Below are positions 26,752 through 35,684 of a stretch of DNA of 64,000 bases, piece after piece. Source of the stretch: Nocardioides marinus (lineage in GTDB: Bacteria; Actinomycetota; Actinomycetes; Propionibacteriales; Nocardioidaceae); contig NZ_JACBZI010000001.1 of the NCBI RefSeq assembly GCF_013408145.1, positions 2,742,001 through 2,806,000 on the forward strand, read 5' to 3'. The translations under genes were made by a program, and so were the position numbers. How positions within the stretch are numbered: the stretch's first letter is position 1; each line of letters begins with the position of its first letter. Below the pieces are notes generated by a model. The model saw nothing but the letters and a program-made list of their open reading frames with translations, made no database searches and had not been told where the DNA came from.

Positions 26752-28704
26752 CTACGCCCCGACCTCCCACTCGACCTCGACCAGCGGGTCGGGCCGGTAG
26801 CGGCACCAGGTGCCGGTGATCACCGTGGCGTCGAGGTGGGCGGCCACCGCGGGGTGCTGCTCCGCGAGACGCGCCAGCGCGTAGCGGATGGAGCGGGTGA
26901 CGGCGGTGCGAGCGCGCTCCGCGGACCCGCCCACGGTGCGCACGCGGCCGTGCAGCCCCACGGCCGCCCCCAGCTCGGCCAGCAGGAACTCGCGGTCCCG
27001 CATCGCCAGCTCCTGGCGCGCCAAGTCGTGCTCCTCGAGTGCCTCCTGGAGGTCCTCATCGGCCTCGAGCAGCCGGCGGCGGTAGGCCACCCGGGCAGCC
27101 TCGTCGATGGCCGTCAGGCCCGGCTCCTCCAGGACCGATCCCGACTCCGCGGCCACCAGGTCGAGCACATGCACCTCCCGGCCCGCAGCGGCCAGGAGCA
27201 CCCGCAGGTACCGCAGGCCCTTGAGGTCGCGCACCGGGCCACCCTCGTCGGCGAGTCCCACCCAGCGCAGGTCGCCCTCGCGTGTCCATCGCCCCGGCAC
27301 TCGACGCGGCGACCATCCCGGTCCCCACCCGGGTCCCCCGCTCGGCGCGGCGCAGGGCACCCCGAAGGCCGCGAACCCGGACTGCGCCGCCAACCGCTCC
27401 TCTGCCGCTGGGGTGGCCTCCCCGGCGACGTCGTGGGCCCGCGCCAGCAGGCCCCGCGCGACGGCGGCCTCGTAGGACCACCCGGCGTCGGCCGTGGCCG
27501 AGACGGCGGTCTGGGCCTGCGCCACGGCCGGCTCGCCCGCCGCCAGCAGCGCCCGGGTCCGGGCGACCGCGGCCAGGGCGGCGAGCCCCGGTCCGCCGTA
27601 CCGCTCGGCGATGCCGCGCAGGCGGTCGGCGGCATGGTCGACGAGATCCGGGCGACGGGCGGCCGCCGCAACCTCGGCCAACCCCTCCAGGAGCGGGGCC
27701 AACCGCAGGTCGTGGAAGGGCGGGCGCTCCTTGGAGGGCATGGGCAGCGGGTGGGCGACGGCGTCGACGAGCATGTCGAGGGCCTCGGCGACGCGGCCCT
27801 GCGCCAGCCGCACCCGGGCCAGCGCCGGTTGCGGGCACCAGGCATGGGCGTACGCCGCCAGCAGCGCCTCCTCCGCCCCGACCAGGTCACCTCGCTGCAG
27901 TCGGATGGTCCCCAGCTCGACCAGCGGCCACCCCAGCTCCCGGCGCAGCCACGGCCTCAGCTCCTCGCAGGCCGCGAGCGCCTCGTCCTCGGCCGCCCGC
28001 GCGGGGCCCGAGGCCCGCAGGAGCTCGGCGCGGTGCACCCGGCAGCGTCCGTGGAGCCCTCCGAAGAGCTGGTCGTGGCGCCACCGGTCGAACACCTCGG
28101 TCCACTCCCGCGCCAGGTCGAGGCGTCCGAGGCCCTGGGCGCAGCAGACCAGCTCGCACAGCATCATCCCCGCTGTCATGGAGTCGAGCTCAGGTGAGGC
28201 CAGGTCGACCGCCAGCTCGTCGAGCATGCCGAGCCCCTCCTCGACGCGACCGGCGCTGACAGCCAGGCGGGCCTGGGCGGTCCGGCCGATGACGACCGCC
28301 GCGTGCACGTCCAGGCGACGCCCGAGGGCCACTGCTCGGTCGGCCAGCGCGGCGGACGCCGCGAGGTCGCCCGCGAAGAAGCGCTCGTAGGCCCGGACGA
28401 CCGCGACCATCGCATGCAACGGGTGGTCGGGTGAGCCCACGACCAGTCGTTCGGCCCGACTGACCCAGCCGCGCACCGACGACATCAGGCCCGAGTCGAT
28501 GAGCAGGTGGAGCGCGAGCCTCATGGCGGCCCGGGCGGCCTCCTCCGGGTCGCCCTCACGCAGGTGCAGCGCGTGCAGTTGCTCGTAGCCGTCCAGGGCC
28601 CCGTCGAGGTCACCGTCGGCGTAGGCCCGCCGGGCCCGCTCCTCGAGTCGGGCTGGCTCCTGGGGAGCCGCGGAGGTCCGCACCGTCACAGTGTGACACC
28701 GCAT
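26752..28704 (-). CDS. TPR-rich regulatory-type protein
   Basis: A 650-residue soluble protein. Residues about 15-420 are Ala/Leu-rich helical pairs of TPR type (for example GDLDGALDGYEQLHALH and GRVEEGLGMLDELAV). The C-terminal region contains VRDLKGLRYLRVLLAAAGREVHVLDLV and a long charged helical part, seen in actinobacterial LuxR/SARP-related regulators and ATPases. No P-loop and no clear helix-turn-helix is visible, so it may be a sensor or scaffold. The start may be a few codons later (GTG). It is divergent from the cupin gene with overlapping inverted repeats between them. Confidence 0.75.
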   Translation of the reverse strand: MRCHTVTVRTSAAPQEPARLEERARRAYADGDLDGALDGYEQLHALHLREGDPEEAARAAMRLALHLLIDSGLMSSVRGWVSRAERLVVGSPDHPLHAMVAVVRAYERFFAGDLAASAALADRAVALGRRLDVHAAVVIGRTAQARLAVSAGRVEEGLGMLDELAVDLASPELDSMTAGMMLCELVCCAQGLGRLDLAREWTEVFDRWRHDQLFGGLHGRCRVHRAELLRASGPARAAEDEALAACEELRPWLRRELGWPLVELGTIRLQRGDLVGAEEALLAAYAHAWCPQPALARVRLAQGRVAEALDMLVDAVAHPLPMPSKERPPFHDLRLAPLLEGLAEVAAAARRPDLVDHAADRLRGIAERYGGPGLAALAAVARTRALLAAGEPAVAQAQTAVSATADAGWSYEAAVARGLLARAHDVAGEATPAAEERLAAQSGFAAFGVPCAAPSGGPGWGPGWSPRRVPGRWTREGDLRWVGLADEGGPVRDLKGLRYLRVLLAAAGREVHVLDLVAAESGSVLEEPGLTAIDEAARVAYRRRLLEADEDLQEALEEHDLARQELAMRDREFLLAELGAAVGLHGRVRTVGGSAERARTAVTRSIRYALARLAEQHPAVAAHLDATVITGTWCRYRPDPLVEVEWEVGA

Positions 28705-28709
28705 GTCAC
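28685..28709. promoter_or_regulatory. Overlapping inverted repeats between TPR gene and cupin gene
   Basis: GTCACA-G-TGTGAC (28685-28697) overlaps GTGACA-5-TGTCAC (28693-28709). Both are perfect 6+6 inverted repeats. They span the start region of the minus-strand TPR protein and lie 45 bases upstream of the cupin ATG, so they may be an operator acting on both genes. Confidence 0.5.
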
Positions 28710-28753
28710 GCAGGAGGGGGTGTCAGCAGTCCCGTCATCGAAGGAGAGCCACC

Positions 28754-29140
28754 ATGCGCATCGCCAAGCAGGACATCCCCACCAAGATCGACGTCCCCGG
28801 GGCGAAGGTCCGCCAGCTACCGGACTTCGGCACGGCGGACGGGCTCATCGGGGCCGAGCACTTCTCCCTCGACGCCGGGCTCGACATCAGCCCCCTCCTG
28901 CAGGGGCTGCCCGATGACGCCTGCCAGTCCCCCCACTGGGGCTTCGTCGTCACCGGCGCCCTCGTCGTGACCTACACCGACGGCACCGTGGAACGATGCT
29001 CCACCGGCGACCTCTTCCACTGGCCCGCCGGTCACTCGGTCGCGGTCCAGGAGGACGCCGAGGTGGTCGTCTTCAGCCCGACCGTGGCCCACACCGCCGT
29101 CCTCGACCACATGCTCGTCGGACTGGCAGCACCCGCGTGA
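28754..29140 (+). CDS. Cupin-domain protein
   Basis: A 128-residue single cupin: HWGFVVTGALVVTYTDGTVERCSTGDLFHWPAGHSV shows the beta-barrel pattern, with His in motif 1 and a His in motif 2. There is no signal peptide. AAGGAGAG lies 6 bases before the ATG, a strong ribosome binding site. The enzyme or binding role is not predictable; small cupins of this type are often regulators or isomerases. It is divergently paired with the TPR protein and likely shares its operator. Confidence 0.82.
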   Translation: MRIAKQDIPTKIDVPGAKVRQLPDFGTADGLIGAEHFSLDAGLDISPLLQGLPDDACQSPHWGFVVTGALVVTYTDGTVERCSTGDLFHWPAGHSVAVQEDAEVVVFSPTVAHTAVLDHMLVGLAAPA

Positions 29141-29240
29141 GGCTCCTCCCGCGACTGCACCGCCTGGGATGGCGGCTCGCGGCTCGCCTGACCCGCCAGG
29201 GCGCGGGGCACGGTCGCGGCTGAGGGGACTCCGACCTCGC

Positions 29241-29300
29241 GATACTCCGAATGAAATCTCACCCTCAGCGCGCGCTGAGGGTGAAATCGAATGCGGAGTA
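29241..29300. terminator. Hairpin between cupin and dapC
   Basis: The inner part, 29259-29284, is a perfect 26-base palindrome (13-bp stem) centred on GCGCGC; an outer 7-bp arm (TACTCCG with CGGAGTA) is separated by a bulge. It lies just after the dapC stop on the minus strand and about 100 bases after the cupin stop. Confidence 0.7.
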
Positions 29301-29308
29301 CCCGGATT

Positions 29309-30424
29309 TCAGCCCAACAACCGCTCGACGGCGGCGCCGATGCGCTCGTCGGTGGCGGTGAAGGCGACGCGGACGTGCCGGGACCCGGCGGAGCCGTAGA
29401 AGGAGCCGGGGGCGACGAGGATCCCGCGGTCGGCGAGCCAGGAGACGGTGTCCCAGCAGTCCTCGTCGCGGCTGCTCCAGAGGTAGAGCGAGGCCTCGGA
29501 GTGGTCGACCCGGAAGCCTGCCGACTCCAGCGCGGCCCGCAGGGCGCTACGCCGGGCGGCGTAGCGCGCGTGCTGCTCATCGGCGTGGGCGTCGTCGTCG
29601 AGCGCGGCGGCCATCGCGTGCTGCATGGGGCCGGGGACGATGAGCCCGAGGTTCTTGCGGACCGCGAGCAGCTCGCCGACCAGGTCGGGGTCGCCGGCGA
29701 CGAACGCGCAGCGGTAGCCGGCGAGGTTGGAGCGCTTGGACAGCGAGTGCAGCGCCAGGATGCCCTCGGTCGAGCCGCCGTTGATCGAGGGGTGCAGCAC
29801 CGAGACCGGCTCGGCCTCCCACGCGCACTCGAGGTAGCACTCGTCGGAGACCAGGACCGTGCCGCGCTCGCGGCACCACTCCACGACCTTGCGCAGGTGG
29901 TCGGGCGGCAGCACCCGGCCGGTCGGGTTGGAGGGGCTGTTGAGCCACAGCAGCGCCGGTGCGGTCGGCCCGAGCGAGACCAGCGAGTCGGTGGCGACCG
30001 GGGTGGCCCCGGCCAGCGCCGCACCCACCTCGTACGTCGGGTAGGCCAGCTCCGGGAACACGACCGTGTCCCCCGGCCCGACGCCCAGGTGCTGGGCCAG
30101 GGTCGCGACGAGCTCCTTGGAGCCGATCGAGGGGATGACCTGGTCGAGCCCGAGACCGGTCACGCCGTGGCGGCGCTCGAGCCAGTCCAGGCAGGCTTGC
30201 CGGACCCGCTCGACGCCGATGGTGACCGGGTAGCCCGGAGAGTCGGCGTGCTCACGCAGCGCTGCCCGGGCCACCTCCGGCGTCGGGTCGACCGGCGTGC
30301 CGACCGAGAGGTCGACGAGCCCGTCGGGGTGGGCGGAGGCGGTCGCCTTGTGCGCGGCCAGGCTGTCCCAGGGGAAGTCGGGCAGGCGCGCGGAGACGCG
30401 CCGGCCCGGCGTACGGAGGACCAA
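29309..30424 (-). CDS. dapC: Succinyldiaminopimelate transaminase
   Basis: A PLP fold-type I aminotransferase of about 371 residues. Landmarks are PGYPVTIGVERVRQACLDWLERR in overview, WLNSPSNPTGRVLPP, VLVSDECYLEC and the PLP lysine in LHSLSKRSNLAGYR. It follows the ferredoxin gene as in M. tuberculosis (fdxC-dapC), and makes N-succinyl-diaminopimelate between DapD and DapE. No ATG or GTG exists before the conserved ARLPDFPWD; TTG at 30424 is used here. A GTC at 30397 sits where relatives usually start, so a one-base difference is possible. Confidence 0.88.
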   Translation of the reverse strand: MVLRTPGRRVSARLPDFPWDSLAAHKATASAHPDGLVDLSVGTPVDPTPEVARAALREHADSPGYPVTIGVERVRQACLDWLERRHGVTGLGLDQVIPSIGSKELVATLAQHLGVGPGDTVVFPELAYPTYEVGAALAGATPVATDSLVSLGPTAPALLWLNSPSNPTGRVLPPDHLRKVVEWCRERGTVLVSDECYLECAWEAEPVSVLHPSINGGSTEGILALHSLSKRSNLAGYRCAFVAGDPDLVGELLAVRKNLGLIVPGPMQHAMAAALDDDAHADEQHARYAARRSALRAALESAGFRVDHSEASLYLWSSRDEDCWDTVSWLADRGILVAPGSFYGSAGSRHVRVAFTATDERIGAAVERLLG

Positions 30425-30432
30425 CGGGTCGC

Positions 30433-30759
30433 TCAGTGGTCCTGGTTCTGCGGTGGCAGCGCGGCGACCATCGGGTGGTCGTGGTCGATCTCGCCCATCT
30501 TCGCGGCGCCACCGGGCGAGCCGAGATCGTCGAAGAAGTGCACGTTGGCGTCGTAGTACTCCTTGTTCTCCTCCGGGACGTCGTCCTCGTAGAAGATCGC
30601 CTCGACAGGGCAGACGGGCTCGCAGGCACCGCAGTCCACGCACTCGTCGGGGTGGATGTAGAGCATCCGCTTGCCCTCGTAGATGCAGTCGACGGGGCAC
30701 TCGTCCACGCAAGCGCGGTCCTTGACGTCCACGCACGGCTGGGAGATGACGTAGGTCAC
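30433..30759 (-). CDS. fdxA: Seven-iron or eight-iron ferredoxin
   Basis: A 108-residue ferredoxin with Cys at 9, 17, 21, 25 and again at 40, 43, 46, 50. The first cluster has the widely spaced pattern of a [3Fe-4S] site, the second the CxxCxxCxxxCP of a [4Fe-4S] site, as in actinobacterial FdxA/FdxC. The C-terminal about 50 residues are an acidic tail. It carries electrons for redox enzymes; the partner is not in view. Its stop is 8 bases from the assumed dapC start, and it begins 90 bases from the divergent GNAT gene. Confidence 0.93.
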   Translation of the reverse strand: MTYVISQPCVDVKDRACVDECPVDCIYEGKRMLYIHPDECVDCGACEPVCPVEAIFYEDDVPEENKEYYDANVHFFDDLGSPGGAAKMGEIDHDHPMVAALPPQNQDH

Positions 30760-30849
30760 CGGAATCCTCCTGGAGGGCTGGGCTTGGCCTGGTCGATCAC
30801 GCGGCCGTCCGCCGGCCGGTCAACACCGTTGGCAGCCTAGTATCCCGGC

Positions 30850-31824
30850 GTGCACGACAGCGAGGAAGCCCACCCTTTGGAGCCCCGCATGTCGCCGCAG
30901 GCCGCCAGTCTCGGACCGCACGTCGTCGGTGAGCGGGTCGTGGTGCGCCGGCTGCTGCGCGGCGAGACCGGCCCCACGGGCGGCCCGGCGTTCACCGACC
31001 TGCTCGGCACCTGCCTCTCCTGGGCCGACGGCGTGTGCGTGGTCGCACCCGAGATCGGCGAGCCGGTGCGGATCGCGCTCGCCGACATCGTCTCCGGCAA
31101 GCCGGTGCCGCCGCGCCCCTCGGTGCGCCAGCGGGTGCCCACGCGCGAGGCCGAGCTCCGCGGCCTGCGGATGTTCCCCGGCACCCTCACCGAGCCGCTC
31201 GGCGACTGGCTGCTGCGCACCGACCCCGCCCCGGTCGGCCGGCTCTACAAGCGCGCCAACTCCTGCCTGGCCATCGGCGACCCCGGCGTCCCGGTCGAGC
31301 AGGCCGCCACCGACCTCCTCGAGTGGTACGACGCCCGCGGCCGCGACCCGCTCGCGCAGGTCGACGCGGGGTCGGTCAGCGAGGCTGGCCTGCTGGCCGC
31401 CGGGTGGGTGCCGCTGGAGCACGGGGCGGCCGAGCTGCGCCTGGGGTCGGTGTCGCGCACCCGGCGGGGGCTGGGCCCGACCACGGGCGAGGCCGTCGTG
31501 GCGCCGGAGTCCGGCGAGGACCGGGTGGTCGCCGTCGTACCCGGCGAGGGCGAGCCGCTGGCCGTGGGGCGCGCCGTCCTCGACGGCGACTGGCTGGGTC
31601 TGCACGAGCTGCGGGTGCGCCTGGAGCACCGTCGCCGCGGGCTGGCCCGCGACGTGGTCTCGACGCTGCTGGAGTGGGGCGCCGAGCGCGGCGCGCTCAC
31701 CGCGTGGCTGCACGTGGAGAGCGACAACCACGGGGCCCGGGCGTTCTACGACTCGCTCGGGCTGGGGGTGCACCACACGGTGCGCTACCTCTCCCCCACG
31801 GGGACCTTCCGCGGCAGCCCCTGA
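30850..31824 (+). CDS. GNAT N-acetyltransferase, Rv0428c/cg3035-like
   Basis: A 324-residue protein. The N-terminal about 110 residues are a family-specific domain and the C-terminal half is GNAT: GEPLAVGRAVLDGDWLGLHELRV, then RRRGLARDVVSTLLEWG (the acetyl-CoA pyrophosphate loop Q/RxxGxG/A variant) and HVESDNHGARAFYDSLGL. The acceptor is unknown. It starts with GTG and ends 6 bases from the convergent VanW-like stop. It lies divergent from the ferredoxin-dapC pair. Confidence 0.85.
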   Translation: MHDSEEAHPLEPRMSPQAASLGPHVVGERVVVRRLLRGETGPTGGPAFTDLLGTCLSWADGVCVVAPEIGEPVRIALADIVSGKPVPPRPSVRQRVPTREAELRGLRMFPGTLTEPLGDWLLRTDPAPVGRLYKRANSCLAIGDPGVPVEQAATDLLEWYDARGRDPLAQVDAGSVSEAGLLAAGWVPLEHGAAELRLGSVSRTRRGLGPTTGEAVVAPESGEDRVVAVVPGEGEPLAVGRAVLDGDWLGLHELRVRLEHRRRGLARDVVSTLLEWGAERGALTAWLHVESDNHGARAFYDSLGLGVHHTVRYLSPTGTFRGSP

Positions 31825-31830
31825 GGTGGC

Positions 31831-33576
31831 TCAGCCGCCCTGGCCGCCCTCGCCGTCCTCCGGCGGCTTGCCGCAGCGCACGGAGTCACTGGGGGTGTAG
31901 ACGGTGTGGAACTTCTCGGTGCGCACGACCTTGTCCTTGCCGGGCCGCCGGAAGTCGCGGAACACGTCGATCTGGAAGCCCGAGGAGCCGGTGTAGGCGT
32001 AGCAGTCGTCGGTCTGCAGGTAGCGGACCTCGGGCTCGGTGTAGGCGTAGCGGTTGCTGGCGCGGGCCTCGATGTCCCACACCTTCGTGGAGTACAGCGA
32101 GACGGTCACCGAGCCCTGCGAGGACGGGGTGCTGGGGCGGATGTAGGACTGCACGAAGACCCCGTGCTCGGTGTTGTTGCGGAACCGCAGGTCCAGGGCG
32201 CCCCAGGCGACGGTGGCCTCGCGACCGACCGGGTAGCGGTCGATGTAGAAGGAGTGCGGCTTGTGCTCGACGTCCTCCAGCCCGGCGAAGAACATCGCGT
32301 TGAACAGCGTCGTCGCCAGCTGCGAGACGCCGCCGCCGAGGTCCTCGCGCAGGATGCCGTTGGAGATGATGAAGCCCTCGGTGAAGCCGTTCTCGCGGGT
32401 GCGCTCGCCGACGATGTCGTTCATCGAGAACGTCTCGCCGGGCAGCAGCAGCGTGCCGTTGGTCAGCTCGGCGGCGCGGCCGATGTTGGTGTTGCGGTAC
32501 TCCGCGTGGGGGTAGTAGGTCGTGAAGGTCGAGACCTGCTCCTTGATCCCCAGCTGCCGCACGTCCTTGGTGGTGACCTCGGGCTCCACGACGGTGGCGT
32601 CGACCTCACCGCGACGCTCCCCCTCCGGCTGCGTCAGGAGGTCGATGAACAGGGTGTAGACGTCGGCGTCCGCGAAGCTCACGCCGGGCTTGGCGGGGAC
32701 GACCTCGGGCTCGCCGTCGACGATGCGCACGGTCGCGTCGACCGGCTCGCCCTGGACGGTCGACTGGTCCACGAGGTCCATCACCACGTCGATGTCGGTG
32801 GCCAGCGTGAGCACGCCGCCGTCGGCGTCGAGGCTCAGGGCCTTGGCGTAGTCGCTGGGCCGCAGCTTCACCGGGGTGTCGCCGAAGACCAGCGTCACCG
32901 GGCCGGACAGCGCGGGGTTGGCGTAGTCCTCCACGGCCTGCTCGACGTCGGCGTCGGTGATGTCCGGCTCGACCTCGACCAGCTCCAGCTCCGCGCTCGG
33001 CTCCTCCGACAGGTACGCCGCCACGAGGGCCTCTCGCACCGCCTCGTCGTCCAGCACCCGACCGGTCGTGGCCTTCGTGGTCCGGACGGTGGACCCGGTG
33101 AAGGAGACCGTCCCGTCGACCGGTGCGGTGCCGAGCTCGCCGTCCAGTCGCTGCACGGTCGCCTGCATCCGCTGCTCGTCGACCGTGACGACCGGGGCGA
33201 CCTCGTCACCGCCGGTCCAGTAGTCCCAGAGCCGGCCCGGCGCCCAGGAGTCGCCGGCCCCGGCGGCCTCGACCGTCGCGTCCAGCGCAGGCTCGAGCCC
33301 GGCCTCGGAGGGTGCGACCGTCGTGCTCTCGCCGTCGACCGTGACGGTGATCGGCGCGTCGACCCGGTCCCGCCAGGCGCGGGCCAGCGTCTGCTTCGCC
33401 TCGGCCGGTGTCTGCCCGCCGACGGCGACCCCGCCGACGGTCGTCCCGCGCGGAACCCGGTCGCTCGCGAACGCCCCGGCAGCGGCGTACCCGCCCCCGA
33501 GGAGGAGGGCCACCGTCGCCACGGCCACGACGACGGCCCTGCCGCCGAGGGCTTCGCGTCCGGAGTCCTTTGCCAT
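31831..33576 (-). CDS. VanW-family membrane-anchored protein with peptidoglycan-binding-like domains
   Basis: A 581-residue protein with an N-terminal membrane helix (about 13-37), repeated domains of the YoaR/PG_binding_4 type (GTTVGGVAVGGQTPAEAKQTL, LGIKEQVSTFTTYYP) and the VanW domain (LLLPGETFSMNDIVGERT, EDLGGGVSQLATTLFNAMF). Despite the name, VanW proteins outside van clusters have no shown role in vancomycin resistance; a cell-wall role is plausible. It follows the DUF6113 gene by 9 bases in the NUDIX-mshB group. Confidence 0.9.
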   Translation of the reverse strand: MAKDSGREALGGRAVVVAVATVALLLGGGYAAAGAFASDRVPRGTTVGGVAVGGQTPAEAKQTLARAWRDRVDAPITVTVDGESTTVAPSEAGLEPALDATVEAAGAGDSWAPGRLWDYWTGGDEVAPVVTVDEQRMQATVQRLDGELGTAPVDGTVSFTGSTVRTTKATTGRVLDDEAVREALVAAYLSEEPSAELELVEVEPDITDADVEQAVEDYANPALSGPVTLVFGDTPVKLRPSDYAKALSLDADGGVLTLATDIDVVMDLVDQSTVQGEPVDATVRIVDGEPEVVPAKPGVSFADADVYTLFIDLLTQPEGERRGEVDATVVEPEVTTKDVRQLGIKEQVSTFTTYYPHAEYRNTNIGRAAELTNGTLLLPGETFSMNDIVGERTRENGFTEGFIISNGILREDLGGGVSQLATTLFNAMFFAGLEDVEHKPHSFYIDRYPVGREATVAWGALDLRFRNNTEHGVFVQSYIRPSTPSSQGSVTVSLYSTKVWDIEARASNRYAYTEPEVRYLQTDDCYAYTGSSGFQIDVFRDFRRPGKDKVVRTEKFHTVYTPSDSVRCGKPPEDGEGGQGG

Positions 33577-33585
33577 GGGGCGAGT

Positions 33586-33936
33586 CTAGGAAGGAGGCGG
33601 TGGCGGGTCGTGCACGGGCTGCGACGTGGGGCGCGCGGGGCGTCCGGCGGGCAGCAGCCCGGCCAGGCCGATCCCCAGCCACAGCGCTGCCTGGCAGGCC
33701 AGCAGCAGGCTCGCGGTGCCCGCCAGGACGACGTCGCCCTCGCCCTGCGGCCACGACAGCGCCAGCGGCACCGCGGCGAAGCCGACGGCCCACCAGATCC
33801 GCCCGGGGGGCGGGGTCGCCGCGGTGACGGCGGCGCCGGCGAGGAGCGTGACGGTGAGCCAGAGGAAGGACTGGTGCAGCGCGGCCCCGGCCAGCCCGAC
33901 GACGAGACCGAGCAGCAGCAGCCCCGCCCGCGTCAC
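33586..33936 (-). CDS. DUF6113-like small membrane protein
   Basis: A 116-residue protein with four hydrophobic segments (LLLLGLVVGLAGAALHQ, LWLTVTLLAGAAVTAA, WWAVGFAAVPLALSW, ASLLLACQAALWLGIGLAG) and a proline-rich tail. A gene of this kind follows mshB in many actinobacteria (Rv1171 in M. tuberculosis). It begins with a GTG overlapping the mshB stop as GTGA. Function unknown. Confidence 0.8.
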   Translation of the reverse strand: MTRAGLLLLGLVVGLAGAALHQSFLWLTVTLLAGAAVTAATPPPGRIWWAVGFAAVPLALSWPQGEGDVVLAGTASLLLACQAALWLGIGLAGLLPAGRPARPTSQPVHDPPPPPS

Positions 33937-34844
33937 AGCCCCGCGAACAGGTCGGTCTCGAGGCCGTCCTCGCCGAGGGGGCCGAGCGCGCCCTTGGCGA
34001 GGCGGTAGTACTCCACGCCCCAGGCGGTGTCGCCGACGTTGTTGGACAGCGCGAAGAACGGCCCGTCGAGCTGGATCTGCGTGGGGTAGGCCTTCATCGC
34101 CGCCATCTTGCGGTCGACGAAGGCGGTGGCGTCGACGGCGCAGGAGAGGTGCTCGTCGGCGGTGACGAAGTGCGGCATCGGGCCGTCGGGGTCCATGCCC
34201 TCGAAGAACGTCTGCTCGCCGGCGTCGCGCAGCTTGCGCAGCCCCTCACGCATCTTCGACTCCGACATGGCGTTCCAGTAGATCTTGGCGATGTCCCAGG
34301 CCTCGCCGAGCTCGGGGCGGTAGGACGGCACCGCGGCCAGGTGCGCGGCGTACGTCGCGACGCGGTGGGCCTGGATGTGGTCGGGGTGTCCGTAGCCGCC
34401 GAACTGGTCGTAGGTGGCCATCACCTGCGGGCGGACCTCGCGGATGATCTGCACCAGCTCGTCGGCCGCGACGGTGAGGTCGGCGTTGGCGAAGGCGCGG
34501 TCGTCGGTCTCGTCGGCGGCGATGGCGTGGCCGGCCTCGTGCCACTTCATGCCGGAGTCGCGGAAGCGGCCGAAGCCGCCGAGCCAACGGTGGTCGGTGA
34601 CGCCGAGGGCGGCCATGGCGTCCTCGATCTCGGTACGCCGGTGCTCGCCGAGGCCGTCCTCCTGGTCGGCGGCGAGGTGGGCCAGGTCGGGGACGAGGAT
34701 CTCGCCCATCTCCCCCGCGGTGCAGGTGACGCAGGTGACCTGGCGGCCCTCGGCGACGTACTTGGCCATCGTGGCGCCGTTGCCGATGGTCTCGTCGTCG
34801 GGGTGGGCGTGCACGAGCAGGAGGCGCTGGGTCGCGTCAGGCAT
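33933..34844 (-). CDS. mshB: N-acetyl-1-D-myo-inositol-2-amino-2-deoxy-alpha-D-glucopyranoside deacetylase
   Basis: A 303-residue LmbE/PIG-L-type zinc deacetylase. The zinc site is AHPDDE (13-18) with HPDH at 153-156, and the segment FGRFRDSGMKW is specific to the MshB group. It removes acetyl from GlcNAc-inositol in mycothiol synthesis, the main thiol of actinobacteria. It overlaps the NUDIX stop by 8 bases and the DUF6113 start by 4. Other mycothiol genes (mshA, mshC, mshD) are not in the window. Confidence 0.94.
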   Translation of the reverse strand: MPDATQRLLLVHAHPDDETIGNGATMAKYVAEGRQVTCVTCTAGEMGEILVPDLAHLAADQEDGLGEHRRTEIEDAMAALGVTDHRWLGGFGRFRDSGMKWHEAGHAIAADETDDRAFANADLTVAADELVQIIREVRPQVMATYDQFGGYGHPDHIQAHRVATYAAHLAAVPSYRPELGEAWDIAKIYWNAMSESKMREGLRKLRDAGEQTFFEGMDPDGPMPHFVTADEHLSCAVDATAFVDRKMAAMKAYPTQIQLDGPFFALSNNVGDTAWGVEYYRLAKGALGPLGEDGLETDLFAGL

Positions 34845-35538
34845 CGGTCCTCTTGATCCTTCGGGGCGCGGTGGGGAGGTCGAGCGGAGAACCCGCCCGG
34901 GGCGCGGGTTGTTCCTGCTCCTCGTCGAGCCACCCGTCGAACTCGTCGACGAGGACCTCGGCGATGAGGGCCGGGGCGTCGGTCAGCACGGCCCAGGGGT
35001 GGTCCTCGTCGTCGTCCTCGCCCTGGAGCCGCTCGCGGACGACCTCGGCGTCGAAGCCGTCCGCTCGCAGCCGTTGCTCCACGGCGAGGGCGTCGTCCTC
35101 GTCGAAGACGATGATGCGGCGGGTCCCGCTGCCGCCCCCGGCGAGGCTCGCGGCGTGCTCGAGGGCGAAGCGCAGCTCGGGGAGGAACGGCCGGTCCGGC
35201 TCGAGCCAGTCGATGGTGTCGAGCTCGTCGGGTGCCAGCCAGCGGACCTCGTCGTGCTCGGTGGGAGTCGGCTCGCCCCGCGTCAGGCGTGCGAGGGCGG
35301 CGCGCAGCTCGTGGGTCTCGCCGATGGGCGTGCTGCCCTCGAGCCAGGCGGTCACCTCGATGTCGCAGCCGAGCTCCTCGGCGATCTCGCGCTCCAGCGC
35401 GGCCGTGGGCGGTTCGCCCGGCTCGCACTTGCCCCCCGGGAGCTCCCAGCGCCCCGCGGCCTCCGGCGGCGCCGTACGCCGGGCTGCCAGCACGCGCCCG
35501 CCGCGCACGATGGCGGCTGCCACGACGACCTTCCTCAC
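34837..35538 (-). CDS. NUDIX hydrolase with C-terminal extension
   Basis: A 233-residue protein. The Nudix box is complete: GKCEPGEPPTAALEREIA followed by EELGC matches Gx5Ex7REUxEExGU. The first 130 residues are close to 8-oxo-dGTP/CTP pyrophosphohydrolases of the MutT group. The rest is an acidic extension (RIIVFDEDDALAVEQRL and later) with no known domain, which may bind another substrate or partner. First gene of the NUDIX-mshB-DUF6113-VanW group. Confidence 0.85.
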   Translation of the reverse strand: MRKVVVAAAIVRGGRVLAARRTAPPEAAGRWELPGGKCEPGEPPTAALEREIAEELGCDIEVTAWLEGSTPIGETHELRAALARLTRGEPTPTEHDEVRWLAPDELDTIDWLEPDRPFLPELRFALEHAASLAGGGSGTRRIIVFDEDDALAVEQRLRADGFDAEVVRERLQGEDDDEDHPWAVLTDAPALIAEVLVDEFDGWLDEEQEQPAPRAGSPLDLPTAPRRIKRTDA

Positions 35539-35684
35539 GGGGCACGACCCTATCCGGAGCGTCCGGCACGCTCACGTCGGACGACCCCGGACAAATCCGA
35601 ACAGCTTTGGGGCCGGATCCACCAGACGGGGAGGCCACCGGAGACGAGGCTGGTGGCTCCCCATCCTCACGAAACGGATCCCCC

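Noticed and set aside
28692-28709. CRP-type binding site
   Set aside because: TGTGA and TCAC are present but 9 bases apart instead of the 6 of the consensus.
31831-33576. Reading the VanW-like gene as vancomycin resistance
   Set aside because: No vanHAX or vanRS genes nearby; the VanW domain is widespread in actinobacteria without resistance.
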